In this document: positions 27,751 through 34,757 of the stretch, piece after piece
Position numbering within the stretch: the stretch's first letter is position 1
Layout: every line of letters begins with the position of its first letter
Assembly (NCBI RefSeq): GCF_001431485.1
Contig: NZ_LDJM01000004.1
Coordinates: forward strand, 1-64,000
Reading direction: 5' to 3'
Source: Stenotrophomonas ginsengisoli
Lineage (GTDB): Bacteria > Pseudomonadota > Gammaproteobacteria > Xanthomonadales > Xanthomonadaceae
DNA length: 64,000 nucleotides
The notes under the pieces: generated by a model
What the model saw: the letters and a program-made list of their open reading frames with translations, nothing else
Told to the model about the DNA's origin: nothing
Databases searched by the model: none
Position numbers and translations under genes: made by a program

Positions 27751-28448
27751 GGCCGCACCTTCTGCGGCATCGGCTGGAGGGTGATGCCTTTGATGCATAG
27801 CCGCCCATTCAACTGGGTGCTGGGGAGTAGAGCGACGGTCAATGCGAAGTGCTCTGTCTCAGCGATATGGTGCAGTGGGCCGGTTCTGTACCAGTTCACA
27901 AAGCCCATCGCTTCCAGCTCGGGGCGCAAGATCGCCCAGTCGGTCGGGCCATCGCATACCGGGGCCGGGTCGAAATAGGTGCGTGAATGCATTTGCGGAC
28001 GATGGCTTACATCGACACTGATTTCCGGAACGCTCAATCCATCGTCAAATGACCAGCCCAATGCCCAGTCGTCGTGAATCCTGGCGCTGTATCCACGGTG
28101 CGGCGCGGGCAGTCCGTCACTGGGCATCCCCAGTGCCTGGCTGGCGATCTCCGGGGTGATGTCGGCAAAGCGTGGCACTGTGCGTAGCAGGTGCAACACG
28201 CCCTGCCAGGCACGCTCGGGGCTGTGGCCTTCGCGGATGGGCCAGGCGTCCCAGCGTTTCACGTAGTCGTCGTGTTGTTGTTGCGTGGTCATGCGGGCAG
28301 TTCCTTCCTTGGCGGTTGCTGCGGTCGTCGCGTTGGCGGTGCCGGCCGGGGTATCTGTTGCGTGCGTGCCGCCGCCATGGCGGCAGCCGGCAAGCGTCAG
28401 CAGCAGGGCCATGGCCAGGCAGGCCATCCGGTGTGTGCGCATGGGCAT
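27747..28448 (-). CDS. Immunity lipoprotein 5 (X-Tfi paralogue)
   Basis: 233-aa lipoprotein with lipobox LTLAGC. The N-terminal part (QQQHDDYVKRW) is as in copy 1, the central block is as in copy 4 (SDGLPAPHRG.., DGLSVPEISVDVSHRPQ), and the C-terminal block is as in copies 1 and 2 (VNWYRTGPLHHIAETEHF). It is the clearest recombinant of the array. The start is the ATG of MPMRT, with the same AAGGACCT-type ribosome-binding sequence as the other copies. Confidence 0.82.
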   Translation of the reverse strand: MPMRTHRMACLAMALLLTLAGCRHGGGTHATDTPAGTANATTAATAKEGTARMTTQQQHDDYVKRWDAWPIREGHSPERAWQGVLHLLRTVPRFADITPEIASQALGMPSDGLPAPHRGYSARIHDDWALGWSFDDGLSVPEISVDVSHRPQMHSRTYFDPAPVCDGPTDWAILRPELEAMGFVNWYRTGPLHHIAETEHFALTVALLPSTQLNGRLCIKGITLQPMPQKVRP

Positions 28449-28508
28449 CAAGGTCCTTGTCGATGTGTGCAGGGTAACGGTGCCGTTGCAGGCAAGCCCG
28501 GAAGTCGG

Positions 28509-28673
28509 TCACATCACCGGCGCTGCGCATGCCAGGGTGTCATTGCACAGATCAACCAAGGCCGGTGAGCGGGTGATGGCATCGCGCAGGCCGTCCATAT
28601 GCTGCGGGGTCACACCGGGCTGGCTGGCCAGGGTGGTGAGCAGGCTCTCGGCCTTGGGGCTGAGCACGCTCAT
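28509..28673 (-). pseudogene. Effector 5' fragment, unit 6 (54 codons)
   Basis: ATG 28673 overlaps the stop of immunity gene 6. The frame encodes MSVLSPKAESLLTTLASQPG, then VTPQHMDGLRD, ending NDTLACAAPVM with the shared junction and stop. It lacks the zincin motif and XVIPCD. Confidence 0.8.
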
Positions 28674-29368
28674 GGTCGCACCTGCTGTGGCATCGGCTGG
28701 ATGGTGATGCCTTTGATGCATAGCCGCCCATTCAACTGGGTGCTGGGCAGCAGATCGATGGACAGCGCATAGTGATCATTTGCGCTGGAATAATCCAAAG
28801 CGCTCCATTGTGCCCACAGGGTGAACCCCATCGCTTCCAGCTCGGGGCGCAAGGCCGCCCAGTCGGTCGGGCCATCACAGACCGGGGCCGGGTCCATGTA
28901 GGTAGAACCGGGTACCGGACGGTGGCCCACTGATACCTCCAGCATCGGCACGAGTGTGCGCTCATCCAGAATCCAGCCCAGTGCCCAGTCTGGGTGAATG
29001 CGCGCGCTGTAGCCGCGCAGGGGCGGGGGCAGGCTTTGCCCGGGCATCCCCAGCGCCTGTCCGGCGATTTCCGGGGTGATGTCGGCAAAGCGCGGCACCG
29101 TGCGTAGCAGGTGCAATACGCCCTGCCAGGCACGCTCGGGGCTGTGGCCTTCGCGGATGGCCCAGGCGTCCCAGCGTTTTATCTCCTCGTCGTGTTGTTG
29201 CTGCACGGTCATGCGGGCAGCTTCTTCCTTGGCGGTTGCTGCGGTCGTCGCGTTGGCGGTGCTGGCCGCGGTATCTGCTGCCTGCGTGCCGCCGCTATGA
29301 CGGCAGCCGGCAAGCGCCAGCAGCAGGGCCATGGCCAGGCAGGGCATCCGGTGTGTACGCATGGGCAT
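28670..29368 (-). CDS. Immunity lipoprotein 6 (X-Tfi paralogue, first in the array)
   Basis: 232-aa lipoprotein with lipobox LALAGC, transcriptionally first in the array. The central block (GQSLPPPLRG.., LDERTLVPMLEVSVGHRPVPG) is as in copy 2 and the C-terminal block (TLWAQWSALDYSSANDHY) as in copy 4. The sequence just upstream differs from the 60-nt spacers between later units beyond about 30 nt, so the array promoter should lie in 29369-29715. An in-frame start 11 codons upstream is rejected because the other copies all begin at MPMRT. Confidence 0.82.
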   Translation of the reverse strand: MPMRTHRMPCLAMALLLALAGCRHSGGTQAADTAASTANATTAATAKEEAARMTVQQQHDEEIKRWDAWAIREGHSPERAWQGVLHLLRTVPRFADITPEIAGQALGMPGQSLPPPLRGYSARIHPDWALGWILDERTLVPMLEVSVGHRPVPGSTYMDPAPVCDGPTDWAALRPELEAMGFTLWAQWSALDYSSANDHYALSIDLLPSTQLNGRLCIKGITIQPMPQQVRP

Positions 29369-29715
29369 CCAGGTCCTTGTCGATGTGTGCAGGGTAACCA
29401 TCCCGGTTGCGACCGGGACGGTACGGCGTCACGGCACACATTGTCCGGGGCAGGGCACTGCCTGCGAGGTATGCCTGTGTTGCCAGCCAGAACACAGCAC
29501 CCTGTATGGACGGGCCCGAGCCGCGATGGATGTCTGGGGTAATCGGGCATGCTCCAGGCATCGCGCCTTGCGGCGCTGCCAGCAAGCGATGTCCCGATCT
29601 GATGCCCCTGCATCGGGGACTCATGCCAAAGCGTCATCGGTCGCATCTGCAACCAGTGCTGCACGTGTGGGTATCATCGGCTATTGTCTATACATCCTTC
29701 AATCCGGATAGAGCG
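29369..29715. other. Divergent intergenic region between the immunity array and metY
   Basis: 347 nt with no convincing gene. It should hold the promoter of the immunity/effector array (minus) and of metY (plus). A short palindrome, TCCCGGT-TGCG-ACCGGGA, lies at 29401-29418, where the repeat-unit sequence ends. No clear sigma-70 boxes or known riboswitch were recognised. Confidence 0.5.
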
Positions 29716-31011
29716 ATGACTGATTCAGCCTGGAAGCCCGAAACGATCGCCGTACACGGTGGTTACCGCCCCGATCCGAGTACCCGCGCGGTGGCGGTGC
29801 CCATCTACCAGACCGTGGCCTATGCCTTTGACGACACCCAGCACGGGGCCGACCTGTTCGACCTGAAGGTGCCGGGCAACATCTACACCCGGATCATGAA
29901 CCCCACCACTGATGTGCTGGAGCAGCGCGTGGCGGCGCTGGAAGGCGGCATTGGCGCATTGGCACTGGCCTCGGGCCAGGCGGCGATCACCTATGCGATC
30001 CAGACCATTGCCGAGGCCGGTGACAACATCGTCGCCGCCAGTGCGCTGTACGGCGGTACCTACAACCTGCTGGCGCACACGCTGCCGCAGTGGGGCATCA
30101 CCGCCCGCTTTGCCGCCAGTGATGACCCGGCCGATTTCGCCGCCTTGATTGATGGCAGGACCAAGGCGATCTTTGTCGAGTCGATCGGCAACCCGCGCGG
30201 CAATGTCACCGATATCGCGGCCATTGCCGCCATCGCCCATGATGCCGGTGTGCCGCTGATCGTGGACAACACGGTGGCCAGCCCCTACCTGCTGCGCCCC
30301 TTCGAACACGGCGCCGACATCGTGGTGCATTCGCTGACCAAGTATCTGGGCGGGCATGGCACCAGCTTAGGGGGGGCGATTGTGGACTCCGGGAAGTTTC
30401 CCTGGGCCGAGCATGCCGCCCGCTTCCCGCGCTTGAACACCCCGGACCCGAGTTACCACGGCGTGGTCTATACCGACGCGTTGGGGCCGGCAGCCTTCAT
30501 CGGCCGGGCGCGGGTGGTGCCGCTGCGCAACACCGGCGCGGCGATCTCCCCGTTCAACGCCTTCCTGATCCTGCAGGGCATCGAAACGCTGGCCCTGCGC
30601 ATGGAGCGCATCAATGCCAACACCCTGGCCGTGGCCCGCTACCTGCAGCAGCACCACGGCGTGGCATGGGTCAATTACGCCAGCCTGGAAGACCATCCGG
30701 ACCACGCCCTGGCCAAGCGTTACCTGCGCGATGGCGGTGCCTCGGGCCTGCTGACCTTCGGCCTGCCCGGTGGCCGGGAAGCGGGCGCACGCTTCCTCGA
30801 TGCACTGGGGTTGTTCACCCGCCTGGTCAATATCGGTGATGCCAAGTCGCTGGCCACCCATCCGGCCTCCACCACCCACCGCCAGTTGTCGCCGGAAGAG
30901 CTCAAAAGCGCCGGGGTCAGCGAGGACGCCGTGCGCCTGTGCGTGGGCATCGAGCATATCGATGACCTGCTGGCCGACCTGGAGCAGGCGCTGGCCGCGG
31001 CCATCGGCTGA
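29716..31011 (+). CDS. metY: O-acetylhomoserine (thiol)-lyase / homocysteine synthase MetY
   Basis: PLP enzyme of the Cys/Met metabolism family. It makes homocysteine from O-acetyl- or O-succinylhomoserine and sulfide. The 431-aa protein begins with [25 protein letters not shown] and contains [21 protein letters not shown] and the PLP-lysine motif [11 protein letters not shown]. The length fits MetY rather than the ~390-aa MetB/MetC group. The ATG at 29716 is chosen because upstream in-frame sequence has no family match. It is monocistronic and ends at a hairpin shared with the convergent reductase gene. Confidence 0.92.
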   Translation: MTDSAWKPETIAVHGGYRPDPSTRAVAVPIYQTVAYAFDDTQHGADLFDLKVPGNIYTRIMNPTTDVLEQRVAALEGGIGALALASGQAAITYAIQTIAEAGDNIVAASALYGGTYNLLAHTLPQWGITARFAASDDPADFAALIDGRTKAIFVESIGNPRGNVTDIAAIAAIAHDAGVPLIVDNTVASPYLLRPFEHGADIVVHSLTKYLGGHGTSLGGAIVDSGKFPWAEHAARFPRLNTPDPSYHGVVYTDALGPAAFIGRARVVPLRNTGAAISPFNAFLILQGIETLALRMERINANTLAVARYLQQHHGVAWVNYASLEDHPDHALAKRYLRDGGASGLLTFGLPGGREAGARFLDALGLFTRLVNIGDAKSLATHPASTTHRQLSPEELKSAGVSEDAVRLCVGIEHIDDLLADLEQALAAAIG

Positions 31012-31019
31012 GTGCATAG

Positions 31020-31047
31020 GGCAACGGCCACCGAAGTGGCCCTTGCC
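31020..31047. terminator. Hairpin between convergent metY and the NmrA-like gene
   Basis: GGCAA-C-GGCCAC / GTGGCC-C-TTGCC with loop CGAA forms an 11-bp stem with one C:C mismatch in the 45-nt convergent gap. There is no long T-tract, so termination strength is uncertain. Confidence 0.45.
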
Positions 31048-31056
31048 GATCACCGC

Positions 31057-31707
31057 TTACCAGGCGATGGTGAAACGCCGGCCGATGTGCTGCGGCTTTT
31101 CCAGCTCGTCGACCACGGCGATGGCCAGATCGGCCGCGCTGATGGTGCCCGGGCCATCGTCAGTGGACAGCGGTTGATCGCTGCCGGTGCGGTAGTGGCC
31201 GGTGCGCTGGCTGGGGCCGCCGGGATGGAAGACCGGCGGTGGGCTGAGTTGGGTCCATTCCAGCGCGGTTTCGTTCTTCAGCTCGTTCAGGGCATCGCGG
31301 GCGGCGTTGGCGCCGTCAAAGATGGCCGCCGGGAAGTCCGGCGCGTCCACCAGCTGGCTGCCATCGGGCAGGTACAGGCTGCCGGCGCCGCCGATCACCA
31401 GGTAACGCTTGACTCCGGCGGCCTTGGTCGCCGCAACGATGGCGCGGGTGCCGGCCATGAAGTCACGGTAGATGTCCGGGTTGTCCCAGCCGGCATTGAA
31501 GGCGCTGATTACCGCCTCATTGCCGGCCAGGGCGGCCTGCAGCCGGGTGCTGTCGTGCACATCGGCCTGGATGGCATGCAGGCCGGCGTGGCTGGGCAGT
31601 TTTTCCGGGTGCCGGACCGGGGCGGTGACCTGGTGGCCACGGGCCAGCAGTTCTTGCAGTACAGCGCTGCCGACAAAGCCGGTGGCGCCAATCAGGGCGA
31701 TTTTCAT
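31057..31707 (-). CDS. NAD(P)-binding SDR/NmrA-like oxidoreductase
   Basis: 216-aa Rossmann-fold protein with the N-terminal dinucleotide motif GATGFVGSAV at about 7-16 and a later DGPGTISAADLAIAVVDEL segment typical of atypical SDRs of the NmrA/YwnB type (DUF and epimerase-like relatives). It probably reduces or senses NAD(P) with an unknown substrate. The ATG at 31707 gives the usual MKIALIGATGFVG start. It is divergent from a LysR gene 118 nt away, which suggests it is that regulator's target. Confidence 0.85.
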   Translation of the reverse strand: MKIALIGATGFVGSAVLQELLARGHQVTAPVRHPEKLPSHAGLHAIQADVHDSTRLQAALAGNEAVISAFNAGWDNPDIYRDFMAGTRAIVAATKAAGVKRYLVIGGAGSLYLPDGSQLVDAPDFPAAIFDGANAARDALNELKNETALEWTQLSPPPVFHPGGPSQRTGHYRTGSDQPLSTDDGPGTISAADLAIAVVDELEKPQHIGRRFTIAW

Positions 31708-31825
31708 CAGCTGCTCCAAGGTGTGATCGAAGGTGGCCAGTCTGCGCGTCCAGGCGTGGGCGCGGCAGTGGCAAAAAACTGCCAGTGGCTTGAAGCTGTG
31801 CTTCACAATCGATGGCGGAGGTGGC

Positions 31826-33232
31826 GTGGACAACTTCAAGCGCATGGCCGTGTTTGCCCAAGTGGTACGGCACGGCTCGCTCAGTGCCGCCGGCCGTGCG
31901 CTGGGCATCAGCACCTCGGCGGTGAGCCAGCAGCTGCGCGCGCTGGAGCGTGATGCCGGCATGCCGCTGCTGCACCGGAGCACCCGCGCCCTGGCCCTGA
32001 CCGATGTGGGCAGCCGCTATTACGCCGCCTGCCTGCGCCTGCTCGATGCCGCCGATGAGGCTGCCGCGCAGCTGTCTGCCTCGCGCGGGCAGCCATCGGG
32101 CCAGCTGCGGTTGAGTGCGCCGCTGGGCATGGCGGCGACCATTGGCGTGGCCCTGGGTCCGTGGTTGTTGGACAACCCGCAATTGCGCCTGCAGCTGCAG
32201 TTTGATGATGGCTGGACGGACCTGGTGCAGGCACGGATCGACCTGGCCGTGCGCTTTGGCCAACTGCCCGACAGTGACTGGATGGCCGAGCCGATCGGCG
32301 CGATGGAGCGCTGGCTGTGCGCCGCGCCAGCGTGGCTGCAGCGGCATGGCCTATTGCACGAACCGGCGCAGATACCGCAGGCCCAATGGCTGGGCCGTGA
32401 GGCGATGACGCAGTGGCAGTTCCAGCAGCGCGATCAGCCCATCGGGCAGGCCGTGCCGGCCCACCCGCGCATCCTGAGCAACAGCCAGCCGGCGTTGCAG
32501 CAGCTGTGTCTGCAGGGGCTGGGGGTGGCGGTACTGATGGCCAGCGAGGCGGCGGCAGCGGTAGCGGCCGGGCAGCTGGTGCATCTGCTGCCGGGCTGGC
32601 AGCTGCCGGCCTTGCAAGCCTGGGCGGTGACCCCGCACCGGCAGCGGCAGCCGGCCAAGGTCAGCCAGGCCATTGCCCTGCTGCGTAGCGCGCTGGGCGG
32701 CGAGGCCCCGCCGATGGAGGCACGGGCGGGCAGGGGCCTGCGACGCAGGCCGGTTGAGCCGGGTGCGGGTGTCGCGGCTCAGGCCGCGCTGCCCGGTGCC
32801 GGCGCCTGCTGCAGCGGCTGGGCCGGCGGCAGCGGCGTGCTGCGGAAGGCCGGGGTGGCCATCACCATTTCGGCCAGCGACCAGGCCAGCTCGCGCTCGG
32901 CCATGATCGCGCCATCGGCGCCGTGGGCCAGCAGGTGCTTGACCTCGGCATCGCTGTGGGCGCGGGCCAGCAGGGTCAGCTGCGGGTTGAGCGCACGCAG
33001 CTTGGCCAGCGATTCACCGGCTTCCAGCGGCTGCGGGATGGCCAGGATGGCGATGGCGGCCTTGTCCGGATGGGCTTCGGCCAGCACCGCATCGGCGGCG
33101 GCGCTGCCACGGATGGCCGGGATGCCGTTGGCATGGGCCCGGGCCACATGGTGTTCGTTGTCATCGATCACCAGCACCGGCACGTTGCGCCCCTGCAGCA
33201 CCTGGGCCAGTTCGCTGCCGACGCGGCCATAG
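31826..33232 (+). CDS. LysR-family transcriptional regulator with long read-through C-terminus
   Basis: A typical LysR protein up to about residue 295: winged HTH (FKRMAVFAQVVRHGSLSAAGRALGIS split across 5-30, STSAVSQQLRALE) and a co-inducer domain. Start GTG 31826 is supported by GGAGG 5 nt upstream. The frame then has no stop until 33232, giving 468 aa. The last ~170 residues are low-complexity Ser/Ala-rich sequence that is the antisense of the Kef gene. Family members are about 300 aa, so the normal stop was probably lost by a substitution or small indel near 32700-32780. It probably regulates the divergent reductase. Confidence 0.7.
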   Translation: MDNFKRMAVFAQVVRHGSLSAAGRALGISTSAVSQQLRALERDAGMPLLHRSTRALALTDVGSRYYAACLRLLDAADEAAAQLSASRGQPSGQLRLSAPLGMAATIGVALGPWLLDNPQLRLQLQFDDGWTDLVQARIDLAVRFGQLPDSDWMAEPIGAMERWLCAAPAWLQRHGLLHEPAQIPQAQWLGREAMTQWQFQQRDQPIGQAVPAHPRILSNSQPALQQLCLQGLGVAVLMASEAAAAVAAGQLVHLLPGWQLPALQAWAVTPHRQRQPAKVSQAIALLRSALGGEAPPMEARAGRGLRRRPVEPGAGVAAQAALPGAGACCSGWAGGSGVLRKAGVAITISASDQASSRSAMIAPSAPWASRCLTSASLWARASRVSCGLSARSLASDSPASSGCGMARMAMAALSGWASASTASAAALPRMAGMPLAWARATWCSLSSITSTGTLRPCSTWASSLPTRP

Positions 33233-34515
33233 CCGATCACGATGGCGTGGTTTTCCAGCTCGCGCGAGGGGCCGGCCGGGGTGTCCAGCGGCTGCTTGTG
33301 CGGGTTGGATTCGGGATGGCGCTTCTGCCAGCGGTCCAGCTGGCCGAACACGAACGGGTTGAGCAGGATGGAGATCAACGCACCGGCCAGGACCAGGGCC
33401 TGGCCCTCGGGGGGCAGGATCTTCAAGGCCACGCCGAGGCCGGCGATGATGAAGGCGAACTCGCCGATCTGCGCCAGCGAGGCGGAGATGGTCAGCGCGG
33501 TGGCCTTGGAATGGCCGAAGGCGCGCACGATGAAGAACGCCGCGGCCGATTTGCCGAACATGATGATTGCCGCGGTGGCCAGCACCTGCCACGGGTGTTC
33601 GACCAGGATCATCGGGTTGAACAGCATGCCCACCGAGACGAAGAACAGCACCGCGAAGGCGTCACGCAGCGGCAGCGAGTCATTGGCGGCCTTGTGGCTG
33701 AGCTCGGACTCGTTGAGCATCATCCCGGCAAAGAACGCGCCCAGGGCGAAGGACACGCCGAACAGCGCGGCCGCGCCGAAGGCCACGCCCAGGGCAATGG
33801 CCAGCACCGACAGGGTGAACAGCTCGCGCGAGCCGGTGCCGGCGATCTTTTCCAGGATCCACGGAATCACCCGGCGCCCGACCACCAGCATCAGGACGAC
33901 AAACGCGCCCAGCTTGAGGAAGGTGATGCCGATGGAGGTGAGCACACTGCCCACGCTGTGGCTCTGGCCGGCCGCTTCCGGGCCGAACACCTCGGCGATC
34001 ACCGGCATCATCACCAGGGCGATGACGCAGGCCAGGTCTTCCACGATCAGCCAGCCCACCGCGATCTTGCCGCGGGTGGTTTCCAGCAGGCGGCGTTCTT
34101 CCATCGCCCGCAGCAGCACCACGGTGGAGGCGGTGGCCAGGGAGAAGCCGAAGATCAGCCCGTGCAGGTGGGACCAGCCCATCAACTGCGATACGCCCCA
34201 GCCCAGCAGGGTGGCGGCGGTGATCTGGGCAATCGCGCCGGGGATGGCGATGGTCTTGACCGCCATCAGGTCCTTCAGCGAGAAGTGCAGGCCTACGCCG
34301 AACATCAACAGCATCACACCGATTTCGGCCAGCTGGTTGGCCAGCTCCTGGTCGGCGACAAAGCCGGGGGTGAAGGGGCCGACGAAGATGCCTGCCACCA
34401 GGTAGCCGACCAGCGGCGACAGGCGCAGGCGGTTGGCGATGGCGCCCAGTACGAAGGCCAGCCCGAGCCCCACAGCGACGATGTTGATCAGGTCGGTGTT
34501 GTGCGGCATCGGCAT
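32779..34515 (-). CDS. ybaL: Monovalent cation:proton antiporter, YbaL/KefB-C family (CPA2)
   Basis: 578-aa inner-membrane exchanger. The N-terminal ~380 residues hold about 12 hydrophobic helices with CPA2 signatures (VGYLVAGIFVGP, MLLMFGVGLHFSLKDL, SLAQIGEFAFIIAGLG). A C-terminal RCK_N/TrkA_N domain follows, with Rossmann motif GYGRVGSELA at about 427, a nucleotide-gating module. The ending is an Ala/Pro/Gln-rich tail (PLPPAQPLQQAPAP). It probably exports K+ under electrophile or osmotic stress. The 3' end overlaps the antisense read-through of the LysR gene by 454 nt. Confidence 0.9.
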   Translation of the reverse strand: MPMPHNTDLINIVAVGLGLAFVLGAIANRLRLSPLVGYLVAGIFVGPFTPGFVADQELANQLAEIGVMLLMFGVGLHFSLKDLMAVKTIAIPGAIAQITAATLLGWGVSQLMGWSHLHGLIFGFSLATASTVVLLRAMEERRLLETTRGKIAVGWLIVEDLACVIALVMMPVIAEVFGPEAAGQSHSVGSVLTSIGITFLKLGAFVVLMLVVGRRVIPWILEKIAGTGSRELFTLSVLAIALGVAFGAAALFGVSFALGAFFAGMMLNESELSHKAANDSLPLRDAFAVLFFVSVGMLFNPMILVEHPWQVLATAAIIMFGKSAAAFFIVRAFGHSKATALTISASLAQIGEFAFIIAGLGVALKILPPEGQALVLAGALISILLNPFVFGQLDRWQKRHPESNPHKQPLDTPAGPSRELENHAIVIGYGRVGSELAQVLQGRNVPVLVIDDNEHHVARAHANGIPAIRGSAAADAVLAEAHPDKAAIAILAIPQPLEAGESLAKLRALNPQLTLLARAHSDAEVKHLLAHGADGAIMAERELAWSLAEMVMATPAFRSTPLPPAQPLQQAPAPGSAA

Positions 34516-34757
34516 CCAGAAGTTGTGCAGGGGAAGCTGATTCTAGCCTGCCGCAGGTGTATGGCAGGATAAAAACTGTCAGTCAATTGGCTGATTTGGC
34601 TGATTTTTACCGGTTTTTGGCGGCCTGCAGCAGGTGGCTGTGGCGATTTTTGGCCAGCACGGGCGGCGTACTGCCCGGCGTTTGCACGCGTTGCCGGCAG
34701 CGGCCAGGACACCACGGCCCCGCAGGGCGGAGCCGTGGTGATCCATTGCGGCAGCGC
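34516..34757. other. Intergenic region between the Kef gene and the TonB-dependent receptor
   Basis: 242 nt without a gene. A 9-bp palindrome CACCACGGC / GCCGTGGTG at 34710-34740 lies just past the receptor stop codon and may end its transcript, though no T-tract follows. An AT-richer stretch near 34550-34610 could hold the Kef promoter; no boxes were assigned. Confidence 0.45.

Larger units (their letters stand above)
24000..29368 (-). repeat. Tandem array: six immunity genes interspersed with effector-gene 5' fragments
   Basis: Six units in the same orientation repeat with a start-to-start pitch of 912, 935, 923, 923 and 920 nt. Each unit is a lipoprotein immunity gene, a 4-nt stop/start overlap, an effector 5' fragment of about 165 nt (157 in one unit) and a 60-nt spacer before the next immunity gene. 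The transcriptionally last unit alone carries the complete effector. High nucleotide similarity makes the region prone to copy-number change and to assembly collapse. Confidence 0.92.

Noticed and set aside
24000-29368. Possibility that the regular ~920-nt periodicity is a CRISPR or a mobile-element array
   Set aside because: Units are full-length coding genes with signal peptides, not short repeats with unique spacers, and there are no transposase, integrase or terminal inverted repeats.
29590-29715. A SAM- or SAH-type riboswitch upstream of metY
   Set aside because: The location would make sense for a methionine gene, but I could not find the conserved core of a known class in this leader.
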